A stretch of 64,000 nt of DNA from Gelatoporia subvermispora B (Eukaryota; Basidiomycota; Agaricomycetes; Polyporales; Gelatoporiaceae): positions 248,001 to 312,000 of the forward strand of contig KB445809.1 in the NCBI GenBank assembly GCA_000320605.2, read 5' to 3'. Both the position numbers and the translations under genes were made by a program. The notes below the pieces were generated by a model. That model had not been told where the DNA came from. It searched no databases and saw nothing but the letters and a program-made list of their open reading frames with translations. Shown piece after piece: positions 1 through 13,190 of this stretch (positions are counted from its first letter, which is position 1; every line of letters starts with the position of its first letter).

Positions 1-2202
1 TCGGGCGTTGTTGCGCGGGCATGCTTGTCCACACCGACTGCGCGACTATTCCCCAGGAAGTTTCGGTTGTAAATAACTGATAGAACTGTCCGTAAATCGA
101 GAAAGAGGACGAGAGAAGCTGGGGAGCAGGCAGCTTGCGCAGGACGTCTTAAGGCTTCCCACCATCGTCGCGGCCAAAAGTCATACGATTTTGCCGCCGG
201 TGTGCAGGCGCGCACTTCATCGCAAGCGCCCGGTGTGCAATGTCGACCACGACCTCCTACAACTACAACCGTACACCATCCCCGGTTGACCTCCTCGCGC
301 AGTGCTCTTTGGGATCCTGAGCATGTTCACGAAGATGAAGACCTGGTGACCTGCTCTGCATGATCATGGTTGTGCTGTCTGAACACCGCGTCCGCAAGAA
401 TCGCCGACTTGATAATTTGCAGACCGTACATAGGCATCCATTTGGCTTCATGTCTTCAATTCCCGATCCGACCTTCGTTGCAGCGCAAGAAACTCTGCGC
501 TTTCGCGTGCATTCCCCGAGCATCGCCAGCTCCGGGCTGGGCGATATGCCTCAACGCCGCTATTGCAGTGAGTCTCTTGATTTTTCTGGATGCCAAGCAA
601 CATAACGAAGCTGTTCGACCCGGTAGTAAGGAACGTCGGAGATCTTGTGAAGTCACCTCTTGATTTGTTTGACGCTCATGGTGATCATGTCGCAGCTTGT
701 GGACCTCCCATGCGTCAAGTGTTTGACAGGTTCGGCTCGCCTGCGAAGGTTAAACAACTTCGAGGCATGGTTTGTCAACAGCTCGTCGAACTTGCCCTAT
801 ACAAGACTATTCACCTACCATTGGGCTGCTTGTTCTTTCCCTCCAGCGAGTACCTATTAGGTCATCAGCATGGCACCAACTATTCACGCGGACTTGCTTC
901 TCTCGTTTGCTTGCACTGTTTGTATGGCGTCCTCGGCGTGACATTCTCTCTTATGACACGGCTGGATTGCAATTGAGGACGTCGGCGGGTTGGAAGGTTC
1001 GGGCATCGAGTCGGCTTTTCCAATTCACCGGCCAATCGCAAACACTGCAGATGCTAATTGGCTGCCAACTGCAGCATATGGCAGTTGTCATGCTGTCATG
1101 GTGTAGCTGATACTCAGCATTGTGCCAGAAGCGGAGCTAGCAACTCCACCGTTGTTGTCCACTGACAATGTCACCGAGGTCAGTTATTCTTTAGGCTGGG
1201 AATCCACGATGGTGTCGGTAATCTCTTGTTTCGAGAATTCCGGCAACTCCGGGTTGGGGCATCACAGCCCTCCGCAGAGAACACTCTCTGTACCCCGGAA
1301 ATGTTTGAGCGCCTCTGCCGGTAATTCCTTCTCTGATAACAAGTTGACATGGAGCGAAATGGAAATATTCGGGGGTACAACATCACTTCTATCTGTTGTT
1401 CGAAAGATCGCGACCATACAAATGCATCAACTCGTAAACGAACTCCTACACCTCGGGCGAGTCGAATTTCCATCTCCTGAGCCTTTATCCCCTTCATGCA
1501 CACGGATGTCGGGAATCGGATGCCGACAGGTGCGATAGACGTGCTTCGAGAAACGTGGCCGTTATATCTGACGAATGAGAGGATGGCATATACTATAACG
1601 AACCTCATGTACTCCCACTGCATTGACTAGGCCCCGCGTACATCATGATAAGGTTATTCATGAGGCGAGGGTCCTCAAGCAGCTGGAAAACCGGAAAAGT
1701 TGCTTTACAAATCAACGTGCTACATTGCGCGGACTGGGCGCTCGAGTACGAGACATAGGTGGAAGAGAGATACAGTCGATAGTTGAGCTCCGAATCACCG
1801 ACTCATTGCCATTCAATGCCCCTGAAGTTTCTCAACACCGCCACCTGAAGTAGTGTCGTGTCTGATGAACGTTTATAGCGTGATGAAGTCAAGAGCCCTC
1901 AGGTGTAACCGAACAATGATCAGATGACATGATGAAGTCAAGGACTCTTCAGGGTGACCGAGTGAACAATCAGAAAGGCCCACAGCTACACGGACTCGGG
2001 TTCTTCAGGTTCCGGCATAACTGTGCTTTGATGCATCCGATCCCCACGAGCTTTGATAAGCGCGCAAACAAGTAGACCTGGTCAAAGTATTCTGTGATAG
2101 CGATGAAGCTGCACGTACAAGAATCTGCCTGACATGCGTTGACGTTCATACTCATCTCTTTTAACTTCATTGAACATCTCGCCTGCGCTCATCGCCAGCA
2201 AT
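1..2202. other. No recognisable gene
   Basis: Short overlapping reading frames on both strands, none longer than about 150 residues. None shows a domain I recognise or a convincing series of exons. The only structure I can see is a short tandem repeat near 1879-1976, listed separately. It may be decayed coding or transposon DNA. Confidence 0.5.
1879..1976. repeat. Imperfect tandem repeat, two copies of about 49 bp
   Basis: Copy 1 spans about 1879-1927 and copy 2 about 1928-1976. Both begin with GTGATGAAGTCAAG or ATGATGAAGTCAAG and share a following CTCAGG and ACCGA block and an ACAAT block. The copies differ by substitutions and small indels, so the duplication is not recent. No function is evident. 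Confidence 0.6.
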
Positions 2203-3079
2203 ATGCACAATATATTTCTTCAAATGTCTGATACTCGGGCAGTCAGTTATGGGGATCGTAAGTTCGCTGTCACTGCAGTTGTAGAGTTTCGAATTATCGG
2301 ATTTCTAGTCGCAGCGGTAGTGCTCCTCGCATGGGACATCGTGATTACTATGTCAGATGAGGTGCCCTCTATTTCATCTTCAGGCTTGGTCTTGTTTATT
2401 TGTGAAGTCGCATTTCTGTGTTATGTCCTTGCAAAAATTGTTCCCAGGTCAAGCTACAATGCTACATGTTTTATGTCTTCTAGTCCGCACCTCTTCATAG
2501 CCTATTGGTATGCCCTTTAATGCAGCCGGTATAAGAGACTGACGTGGTTACTATTGCAGGATTGCTTCCTTGGCATTCGAAAGTCTGCTATTCATCCTCA
2601 TCTTGTGCAAATTTGTTGCTGCATCAGTAAAGGGCTGGGGACAGGGACGCTTAGATCAGCAATTTATTACGGACGGGACATGGACCTACGCTCTGATATT
2701 CTGTACGTTACATTCCGAAAATTGGCTTTATGAGTTCTGCCTGAAGTCAGCAACGATGTTGGTGAATGCGATGTTCTATGAATATATGCATTCACCCTTA
2801 GCAGGGTTCTGCTTTACGTGAGTCGTCGCTTTTCTGTATGACAATAGGATTCATCTACTTGCTAGATGGCTGCTTTCAGTGCTGTCATTTGCGGTAAGCA
2901 GTGTATTCGAGTCTCATCACTCACTGGTTGCACATTACTGATCATCAGACCAGGGCCCACGTTTGATTCTCAATCCTCGCAAGTATGAGGCACGCAAGCT
3001 TCATATACCTTCGACAATGAATGACTTTGAGACCAGCCTGTCGTTTATGTCGCATTTTTTAGCTCGCCGCACAATATAA
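2203..3079 (+). pseudogene. DUF6533-family membrane protein, internally deleted copy
   Basis: Multi-exon relative of the gene at 4206-5630. A short first exon (ATG at 2203 or 2224) ends at a GTAAGT donor near 2259. The next exon reads AAVVLLAWDIVITMSDEV, the usual first membrane segment of the family. The reading frame then passes directly to a segment containing CEVAFLCYVLAKIV, which in the downstream gene lies four exons later. Later exons match well: GWGQGRLDQQF, DGTWTYALIF, MLVNAMFYEYMHSPLAG, and a last exon with GPRLILNPRKYE ending at TAA 3077-3079. Two or three membrane helices are therefore missing while frame and splice sites are kept. It could encode a shortened protein, but a deleted pseudogene is more likely. 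Confidence 0.65.
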
Positions 3080-4205
3080 CTGGGATTCAGGCATATCGAG
3101 CACAATGGTTGATACTTGGGACGATGCAATCTGCCCAGCTGCAGAGTCGTAAAGTAACTGCCTTTTGTCTCCGATGATCCCTCACACTTCGTCTAAGTAG
3201 CGGATTCAGTGACAGAGCATGAGAAGGCAAAAGGGTACGTGCTGTAGGATGATATTCATTTGCAGGCCTCGAAAGCTGAGACAGTAGATGGGAGGCGTTC
3301 CTTCGACTCGGACGCATAGATGCGAGTTTGACAGGACCTGGACAAGCTATGCGGGGGCATCTGTATCCGTCCTGGTTTCAGCTGTCTCTTAGCGAGCGTA
3401 GAGAAGTGAGATGGCTACAACTCTCATCCACCATGCTATCATCTGAGAAGCTGAAGGCGGGCGTCTGACGGACTCAGATCGGATATTCACGTCAGCTGCG
3501 AGCGGGAGCCGTCAAGCGCTCGATTGACTCGCTAGTAGCTGTCCTTCACGATGTATACTTCTGCCCAGATCCTCATCTCTATCACGTATGGCAACACAAC
3601 TCACATAAATGTGCGGTAATTCAGTGTCTATCATACATAGCAATTGGTTCTGTTCCAGCTACTTATGCGTACCGTGACAGTTCGCGTTTGATCGTCGTCC
3701 GGCTCTGCTCATGAGGACCAGAATGCACTGAGCACTCGACTATGGCATCCGTGATGGATAGCTTCCTTCACTTCAAGAACCACCAGGTATCCATGTGGTC
3801 CGTACTGTCAGACTCATGCGGTTCCGGTGAATACGGACCATCTGTTGACTCTTCGGGCGCCTGCGTCCCACGAATAGCCATTTCCTGCAGTTGCACGACA
3901 CCTTTCTGATGCATGTCTTCCGTTCATGTGCTTTCGAGCAACTGTATTACATTCAATCTGGAAGTTCCTGCCCGTTCCTAGTTCTGCCTCCACGGGTTAT
4001 CGATAGGATCAGCTTTTGGGCATTTACACGAAGCTTCCATGTTCTCCGACGCCCCAGGTCAAAGGGCCGCCGCGCGCTGTACATATGAACGCTTAGGAGT
4101 CCTCCCGTACCCCCCAATCTTGAATCAGGACCACGGAGCTGGACGTTTATCCATCGCTCGGTCTGGGCGGCATCCGCCAAGCCCGCTGGATAACCCAGCA
4201 CTGTC
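3080..4205. other. Intergenic, no recognisable gene
   Basis: Region between the two DUF6533-family genes. Only short frames without recognisable motifs. It presumably holds the promoter of the downstream copy, but I see no distinct element. Confidence 0.4.
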
Positions 4206-5630
4206 ATGAGCGACGCAAGCTTGCTACAGACCAGGAGTGTCAGTTACAGTGAGGGTAAGTAACAGTGGATATCAATCCCAATACAACACTGACGCAGATG
4301 GCTAGTCGCTGCGGTCACGGTGCTGACATGGGACATTTTGACTTCCATTTCGGACGAAGTAAGTATCACAGCCGAACACGCTACATATCTCAGCTGATAT
4401 AATGCCACTCAATAGGTCGAACACATCTGGAGGTATGCGCGTCGTGAGATCGACTCTACACAGCGCTAAATTCTGCTTTTGTTAGCAAAAGGTGGACACC
4501 TGCTAAGGTTATGTACTTAATCTCCCGCTACCTTCCGTGGATGTTCCAGCTGTATGCCTCCCAAATTGAGCAATGCCGATGGCGATTGACTAAACACCTT
4601 GATTATTAGTGCTTTGCTCGCAATCAATATCAATGGAAGCACCGGATTGCAGTTTACGATGGAGCAATGCCGAAAGTGGATGACTATGCAAGCAGTTATT
4701 CTGCAGATCATCGTTACCACTGTCGATGTCATTCTGATTATACGCGGTATGTTCTATCCGATCTTTCTCGAGGCGAAATTAATCATGCAACTTCATGACC
4801 AGTCTATGCCTTATACAATCGAAGTCACGTTCTCCTCGCATGCCTCATGATTGCCTGTGTGGCAGAAATTGCAGTGCTCTGTTACGTCCTGGCGATTGTG
4901 ACCCCTGAACTCGGCTTCAACAGAGAATGTTTCGTGATTTCCAGTCCACATTTCTTCGTTGTATACTGGCAAGTAATGCTTCCCATTTATAGGCTCCTAG
5001 TCGGCTGACGCAAAATCGCAACGCAGGATAACGTCTCTCATCTTCGAGACAGTCCTATTCGTTCTAACACTGGCAAAATTTCTATCTGCCCTGCATCAGG
5101 GATGGGGTAGTGGTCAGCTTGTTCAACAATTCACTAGAGATGGCACATGGGCCTATACAGTGATATTTGGTGCGAGATACGCCGTGATGTGGAGGAGACT
5201 CTCTGACTTTGAGCTGTAAATAGCGACGATGCTCGTGAATGCGATGTTGTACGATTTCATGCATTCCCCACTGGCAGGCATATGCTTCACGTACGTGCTA
5301 CCATGTCGCACGATTGGCAACTTATCTCACAATATTTCAGATGGCTCTTGACCGTGCTCTCATGTGCAGTAAGCTCGACATGTTCATGTCCCCATATCTG
5401 GCTTGTTCACTTGCTTCTAATCGTAGGGATGTCGCTTAATCCTGCTTCCTCGGACGCGCAGTGCAAATGAAGTCGATGGTACGGTCGTCGTGCACGACAT
5501 TGAGCTGGATCAGCTTCCACCATCGCCGCTCAGTCTACGCTCACCAGTATATTTCACGCGGATGTCGTTCAAATCGTCAATCGAAGCGATACACCTTGGT
5601 ATGCTGGAAACACACTTTGCGCTATCATAG
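4206..5630 (+). CDS. DUF6533-family multi-pass membrane protein
   Basis: ATG at 4206 opens a short exon ending at a GTAAGT donor at 4255. The acceptor ends at 4305 (CTAG), giving VAAVTVLTWDILTSISDE, the start of the DUF6533 domain. Following exons read VEHIW, then KRWTPAKVMYLISRYLPW, then ALLAININGSTGLQF, with further helices including CVAEIAVLCYVLAIV. Later come GWGSGQLVQQFTRDGTW, MLVNAMLYDFMHSPLAG and a soluble tail starting GCRLILLPRTRS and ending at TAG 5628-5630. Introns are about 50 nt. The family is greatly expanded in Agaricomycetes and has no established function. The protein should have about seven membrane helices. Its nearest relative is the deleted copy upstream, so this is a tandem duplication. 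I saw no break in this copy. Confidence 0.75.
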
Positions 5631-6180
5631 CGCTAGCTTACACGCATGCAGATGGGCTTCACCCTGGCATCAGTGGATCCCATGAAGGCGCTTTCGCGGG
5701 ATCGCATCCGTCTACCCAGAGTCTTCCCAAGCATCACGCAGCATATCCTTAGATTCAGTATTATCCTGCTAGTGAGGTCATTAAATACTCCGATACGGAA
5801 GAGCTTGTATGGGCATGCCCTCCGATAAAAAGGGGCCACCTCTTTACCCGGAAAATAGATGTAGGTAGCTGAGGGATAGAAGTCTTTACAAACCACCATT
5901 TGTATAGTGGTTGGAACATTGCTCTTTGATCAGTCGTTAGCTGTGGTGCCGGGTGAATGACGTCTCCATATTTTGCATCAGGCGGGTAACGTGCACCCTT
6001 TGACGGCATGAGTAGATCCTCATAACGACTTTTATGATCGGGGTGTCCCGACTACTGCCAACACGTGGCAAAAACACTGATACACTGTACAAGATGTGAG
6101 AGGGATGTCATGGCAAGCGCACAGCAAGTACGAGAGTAAGAATAGGGATGTATAACAGTGTCAGTATTCTAGTGTAGTTA
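5631..6180. other. Intergenic, convergent genes
   Basis: About 550 bp between the 3' ends of the DUF6533 gene (+) and the P450 (-). It presumably holds both transcript ends. No further feature seen. Confidence 0.4.
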
Positions 6181-8493
6181 TCACCGGTCCGCAGGCGACG
6201 TCTCCACAAAGGCCTTCAAAATCAGGCTTGCATGATCTTCCGAGCGTGGCTTGAAATTACACTCGAACTTGCTCGGCATCCTGCATTGCGAACATGTCAA
6301 AGAGTGTATTTGAAACGAGGGGCATGCACAAACCTGAAGATCATATTCTCGAACTTCACTTCGGGTTCGATAATGTTGCCGTGAGCATCCGTAGCTTTGG
6401 TCGCCTCCAGGTTGCCAAGGATCGAAACCAGGGAAAGCCACAGGGAAGATTCGACGAGGTGAAGTCCCGGGCACCGTCTGTGGACATGATGAGATACGAT
6501 ATCGACACCTGGAAGCTAACGCGTACCTTCGTCCAAAACCGAAGATCCATCTGAAACGGCAGGACGGCGATCGTAAATACGGAGTAGTACATGATCATAA
6601 TGGAGTAGACTCACTGCCTAGGGTCCCGTGCCTTGCGCGTGGCCTCGTCAACAGAGGCGTCATATCGCTCGGGAATGAAAGCCTCAGGATCAGGGAATAA
6701 CCTCTCGTCCCTAGTCATAGCCCTGTAATGCATCTATCAGTGAAGGGAAGGTCGATCATGGTCACATTACTTACATGATATTTGCAACCACCTACGGGAT
6801 CATAAGCGATCGGTTCGCATCAAAATGCGATGAGTAAACTCACGAATGAACCCTTAGGGATGAAATAGCCTCGGTAATGATCGTCCTCCATGAGCCGGTG
6901 AGGCAAGTCTGAACAGGCATCAATGGGCTCAGCAGTCACACGTGAGCCATAACCGGACGCTTACTCAAGGGAACGGGACATGACCACCGAAGGACCTCGC
7001 TAAGGATGCACTCAACGTACGGCAAAAACGGTCGATCGGCGAACGTCGGCATGCGACCCTGAACAACTCGATCAAGTTCCTCCCTCGCCTTCGCGAACTT
7101 GTCCGGGAAAAGGATCATCAGGAGAATCAGGTGTCGCATCGCAGTCCCGACCTTGATGGCAAATTAGACCCGCATCATCCAGATCTGGCCTCTCACACTC
7201 ACGGTGTCCATGCTGGCTGTAACCAACCATGCATTAGCATGGAACGTGGGGGACCGTCAGAGCCTACAACGTACCGGCAAACATCGAGTTCGCGGCCCAC
7301 TTGATGTCATATTCCTTCTCCGCAGTGAGACAACCTCGCTCTTCCTCAAGCAGAGTAGAGCAGAACGAAGGAAGAGCCGTTCCCTCTTTCTGTAGACTCC
7401 ATCAGATTCCGGTATTCAGCGATGCGCGCGGGATTTTTACCATCTTCTCTTTAACCTCAGCGTAAGGCGCATCACAAAATGTCGAGAGTTTTGCACCCCA
7501 AGTGGCAGCCTTACGCTTGAAGCTGGTGAATGGCACCCAATCGGGAAGATTCTTGACTAGCGAACTATAAGACGCTATCCTGGCCTCGACAAGGAGGGAA
7601 CATACGAGATGGGAAGATATCAACTGCCCAAACACCCTTCGGAGGGGCTGGACTAATGTCGTTAGCTAAGAGATCCATGCAGTAGTTGCCTAGCGTGAGG
7701 AATCCATCATCGTTAGATGTGACCTTGTGGCCGTAAACCACAAGCAGGGTGAGCGCTCCCGCATATCTGCGCAGCAACGTTATCGACATGGCAGTGACTC
7801 GGATAAACATAGGGCTTGCCTCAGGATATGCCGATCGTACTCCTCTGGAGAGGTCACCAGTCGGTGAAGAAGAGCCCTGGTCTCCACCTCAAGTAGCGGT
7901 TGGTAGGTACGAATGCATGGCGCCCCAAGCGCTCGCTGCATCAGCCGCCGCTGCCTTCTGTGTGCATCTCCGTAGCGTTGAAAGGGTGACTTGATCGCCG
8001 GGTCAATTCAGCCACTGGACACCCCAGAGTGTATCACAATTGTTCTCACCACTTCGTAGCCACATCTGTATTGCATCAGATCGAGATCTTAGCGATCGGT
8101 AGAAGTGGGCTCACAAATCGGTTGCCATCACCAGTGGTGGTCTGTCGCTATAGATGGAACCGCGCTTGTCGAGTAGGTCCATCGCGACCTCTGATGAATT
8201 GAGGAACAGGACACTCAATCCGCAGACATGAAGGTACGTGATATCGCCTGTCATCTGCCTGTAAGCGGTGAACCACGGCTTAGAAGAGGAGATAGCAGAC
8301 CGTATTGTTTTGCCCACTTGAGGGCAGCGAGGTATGGTTCAGACGTCGGAAGGTCGAGAACATTGCCTAGAAGAGGCAGACCTTTGGGCCCCGGTGGAAC
8401 AACAACGCGAGTCTGCTTCGACCGACGAATACCGAAAAGAATGGCAGCAACAAGGCCAAGTATTACACATGCGTCGAATACTGATAGCCCCAT
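6181..8493 (-). CDS. Cytochrome P450 monooxygenase (OrdA-like fungal type)
   Basis: Haem-thiolate monooxygenase, membrane-anchored at the N-terminus. ATG (complement of 8491-8493) gives an anchor helix and the proline-rich hinge VVVPPGPKGLPLLGNV. Successive exons give YGDITYLHV, LLDKRGSIYSDRPP, FQRYGDAHRRQRRLM (C-helix), YAGALTLLVVYGHKV, KNLPDWVPFTSFKRKAATW, the I-helix NSMFAASMDT, the ExxR helix ECILSEVLRW, the PERF region PEAFIPERY, and the haem loop FGFGRRRCPG. The haem loop is split by an intron in the second arginine codon. The C-terminus contains FECNFKPRSE and stops at the complement of 6181-6183. There are a dozen or more exons and the chain is unbroken at about 500 residues. One intron (7767-7819) needs a GC donor. 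The best neighbour for a joint pathway is the terpene synthase at 13.2 kb. Confidence 0.88.
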
Positions 8494-11400
8494 CCCGTGA
8501 TGGGTTGGTAGAGAAATTACAGCTCCAGAGCTTAGTGAGCCATACGCCCTATGGAGGTCTGCAGAAAGCAAGGTTGGGTGAGCCAGTCCCCATGAGAATC
8601 GTACGAGACGTTTACGTACACGGCTGTGCTGTCGTGAAGTTCACCATCGCACGAGCTGAGCAGTTGGCCACAGGAACGGGAGTCTGGATTCACAGTGGTT
8701 GTGATTGTGCGACAAGTTACAGTAGAGCACTGGGCATCTGCGTGCAGGCACCGACGCAAAAACATCCCAGAGGCGACTGGTGCCCTTGTACTTATCCAAA
8801 CCATCAAAGCCGGCATGGAACTGACGTCCTGTGAAGATGTGAAGAATCCCAGGATGATGGGAAATTCCTCTGACTACGTGCTTGTCCTAGCTCGTCCGAG
8901 AAGGAAGCGAGCCTGGAGGGTCCGGAATGACAGAGATTGAGCGGCACTCGAATAGAATGACCACGGCTGCGCGTGGTTATTACGCGAGTGCAAGATTTGT
9001 CGCAGATTGTGAAATAGACGCCCATATATCGCCAATCGCGAGCGAGATCACGAGGCGGAGTTTGGTCTAGGAACGCATTTTGATGAATTCAGGTATCTGC
9101 TTTTCTGCTTCGGCGCGGGAGTTCGGACAGATATCTATGCGAGCCGTACGCGAGCATGCTATGCCACTGTACCGGTCTGCGACATGCGTCTCGTTGCCTA
9201 GCCTTTTCAGCGGACATAAGTCATGCACGGAGAGTCCAGCCCCGTATGCCGCTGGAGCGATGTAGTATATAGTGATTGTCAGCTGAGGCTTGTCAGGGGC
9301 AAGCAGCACCGGCCTCGTGGTCAATAGTTTTGACAGGTGTGGTGCGCCAAACCAAATGCATGGTATGCTACAGTAGTGCAGGAGTGCGTCACTGAGAACC
9401 AATGTATACACAAGAAGTATCCATCAAGCTGAAAACTGCGCTTTGCCTGAGACCGTAGGGCGATATGAGCAGCAAACCGCTCAGATCGGGGACGCTGGAC
9501 GTGCGAACATCGTGTGCAGGCGTCATGAAATTGCTGGAATCATGATACGACGTACTGTGTCAAGTGGGGAAGCATACATGAATTCACCAGTGACGACGGA
9601 GCTAAGGCGTAGCAGAACTGCACTCGCGACATCTGCACGCAGAGCATGCGGAGATCCGCCGTCATCGCAGAAACGATATGGTATGTGCTTACAGAATAGC
9701 TATTAGAAGAGTTAGCACATAATGCTTTGATCCTGTGAAGACATGTGAGCGAGACCCATCATGACCTGATCAGACATCACCACAAGCAGCGCGTCTCATT
9801 TACCTGGCGGTTGCCATCGAGCATGAACGCATCCGACGGCATCGAACATACCTCACAGCGGTTTGAAAATACCACATATCAGAGGCGCATGCTTAGTCTT
9901 CCAGGCGCCGTCGAACTCCAAACCCGCAGCATGTTGGTGAAATGCGCCGGGCCTGATAATGCAGTGCACCGCAATGCTTCTGACGGGCGTATGGAGCATC
10001 AGAGTAGCTATGAACGCTGCTGTCCGAGTGAACTACCCTTCCATGAAGAATTGTTCACGGACGCGATACTGAGCTCGAGTTCTGAGTGCTGTTGTTTGTG
10101 ACTTTGTGCCTTGCTAGCCACGGAATGTAGCAGGAGTCGGACCACGGAGGTCGGCGAGTCAGTCCGATATGATGAAACTAAAGATCAGACATTCGGAACA
10201 TTTTGTGCGTGTCGGACGGATGGCGCATAAATTCAAGATCGAGGTCAAAGCAGCCTGTGAAGAGTGAAGATAAGACACGATGGTATGCCGGCGCTTGGTT
10301 TTACCTGCTATGATCCTGATCTCCTTGGCGCTCGTGGTGACCAGTGCCTGAACCTAACCCTACAGACCTCCCACGTTGCATGATACCACTTACCATCAAA
10401 CTCCACATCGGAACGCTGGACGGCCAAGCCACAATTGTATTTCTTTCCTTTGTGAAGTTCAAGACACTATGACGCTCTCGAACTGACAAATGCAGAGCAT
10501 GGGTCCGTCAGTCGTATCTAATGTGAAAACCAATCTCGGTGTTCTACGCATCTGAAACCCACGGAACGAAGCGCTGTGCGTGTTCATCAATTTCGTACCT
10601 ATGGCACGACTTCTTTCCTTGAAGCTTGATTCTTGGTCCAAAACCTGCCCTGTCCGAGTTCTCCAGCCTCTCAGGACGCGATGCTCTGCTGAGGCAGGCT
10701 GCGGGAACAACTTCAGAAGCCTACTCTGTAACTTCCGTCCTCGGTGGATCACCATACGATCTTTAGGCTCTCCAATGAAACTCCTGCGATAAGATCCTTG
10801 TAGGATATTCTTGTACTCCTGTGTCAGTCCTACCAGTTGTCCCGACAGTTCGTTTGTAGGCCTTGTTCTTCCATTCCGCCAGCTCCACCGTATTCGCCTT
10901 TCTGCAGACAGCTTGGAAGCATTCTGCCAAGTAGCTTCCGCCATCGTCCGAGGCTTCTTTGCTGAGCTCAATATCGGTATGCTCCAGGCGACATGCAAGT
11001 CAAGGAGTCGTGACCAGTGGCACAGCAATCTCCGCTCGTCCGCAGACGGAGCGTCCGTGCGGCGCTATGCCAAATACACAGCGACCTGCACGACGATGAC
11101 ACGATGCTGACTTAAAGAGGTACGTATGACTTCAAGCTACAGGACCGATACACAACAAAATGTTGTCAAGTCGCTTCGCCTGCAAGTTCCCAGACAGTCC
11201 CTGGAGCTCATTCGACAACCCTTACGTACGCTTTGGTAATATATACGGAAGCTGATTACTTCCTCTGCCGGCGGAAACTAGCAACACACCCTCTGCGGCA
11301 CCATAGGCTCTAATCCGGATGAACTCTTGAGAGCAACATATCGCATGCCGCGGTAGACATCAGCCGGGCCAGGCCCGGCCCTGAATCAAACCGTACGTAC

Positions 11401-13190
11401 ATCTCGTTTACCTACTCACCGTGGAACCGGGTCTCTCTGGCCGTTCCTGGACAGAATTGCAGCGACTATAGTGGGCGCTTGCCTTTCCAGCGAAGTTCGC
11501 CAGCTCACCACGTAGCAACTCATGCGATGGTTACCCCACACCTAGATGCGTCCATTACTGATGCCGAAGATACTCAGGGTTGGCATTGACGGAACCTCCG
11601 TCCTCGAGTTTGCGGAGATGCTCAAGAAGTTCACAACTTGCAGCCCGGTGACCTCGACGGAAGTGTTTGGCCTGGTAGGCGTTTGAGAGCGTCATGTTAT
11701 CTTCACATGGTTGATGACATAGCCACAGGGATGCCCGTGCGCTGTGGACGACAAACGCATGCGGCACGTCGGCGGCATTGGCAACATGACCCGCTACCGG
11801 TCAACCAAGAGAATAACCCCAGTGGGAGAGGAGTAAGCGAAGCGGGGCTTCTGGCTTCTGGAAGCGACCAGGAAGACGAGGAGTTGACCCATCGGAAAAG
11901 GCGGAAGTCGGGCGGCCGGCGTTCCCATCCAAGTATAGCTCTGCTGACAAGCATATATGTTTTCTGTCGTCGGAAGAATGCTGAACTACCGGCGCCACCA
12001 TCGTTGTGGCATATGAGTACTTCTCGCCGCCCGACCATGCAAGTGCAACAACAGAAATACTAGTCAAGAATTCAGGACATTCCTCGCACCAGATACCCGG
12101 TGTACGATGCCGATGCGTTGGCAAGATTACCGCTCGCTTGAGCGAAGCTGTCGCGGGTTCCGAGCTGCTTGGCTTGCGTCGTTAGCCAGGCGCACGGCTG
12201 CGCGAAACGAACGCGCTCGCAGGCGCGGGGCGGCTGCACGGAGCCGTGACCTTTACGCGTTACGTCACGCGATACCGCGTGTGACGAGTGATGCCTTCGC
12301 GGCTTTGCCGACGAGCAAGTTTTTCTGCAAAGTAGCTACGATGTTGATCTTTCGAAGAACACGTTCTGCTCAAGAGACCTCTTTCTGGCCGACTCTAAAG
12401 CTTCTGGACGTCGCGTTGATCCTGGGCCAACATGACACCGACGACATTACGCGCCATCGCTACCCGAGTTTTCCTGCTTTGGTGATTCCTTCACAGTGCC
12501 TACGCTTTGCGGCGCTGGGGTTCCGACGTCCGTGACTCCGTATAGCAGACACGCGAGCCTCGGATGGCACTAGAGCTCCCACTTGCGTGTCTCAACATAG
12601 ATTGTCCGGAGCCCGTCACGGTTATTCGTGATGACGGTGTAGCAGCCAGCTCGGACGGCCTCAAGGCGCTTGTGCGCCTGTCTTGCGACTTTCTCTGTTC
12701 CAAGTTACTGGCCGGGTCCTGGAGTTCGTATTGATCTAATCTGGACAAGTCTCACATGATTACGTTTTTTGATGGATCTCTGGCGCCCTCGCTTCCGCTC
12801 GAGGTCCAAATACATCGATCGAACATATCTTACAGGGTCTTTCGAAATTCCGCTTGCCGGGGGCAAATGGGTTGGACCTCACCGGACTAATTTAGTGAAC
12901 TTGCGTATCACCGCATGTTGTCCTAAGCTGATTACAGAATCGGCAGGAATGGTGGATGACGAGCAGGTCCCACTTTCTGCAATCACCTTCGGCGCCCAGT
13001 GTCCACGCTGTCCTTTAGCGAGAGACGCTGCATACCCGATCATGGAAATTTCAGAAGGCCCGGCTACCATCAAAATTTGCCTACATGGCAGTTGCGATAA
13101 AAGGTGTCACCCTTTCAGCGTGCAATTTGAGAAATCTCCTCCCCTTTCACGACACCTTCCTGTTCCATTCCATTGAGTTCGCTAGTCGCC
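8494..13190. other. Long stretch without a recognisable gene
   Basis: About 4.7 kb between the P450 and the terpene synthase, which point away from each other. It contains short frames on both strands, the longest about 190 codons on the minus strand at 10459-11028. I recognise no domains, and I could not link frames into a plausible spliced gene. It probably contains both promoters and decayed sequence. A lineage-specific gene could be hidden here. Confidence 0.4.

Noticed and set aside
10459..11028. 189-codon minus-strand open frame
   Set aside because: Longest frame in the gene-free stretch, but it has no recognisable motif, no linked exons and an unremarkable arginine/serine-rich composition.
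12107..12535. 142-codon plus-strand open frame rich in Arg and Ala
   Set aside because: The composition follows local GC content. No domain, and it cannot be linked to other exons.
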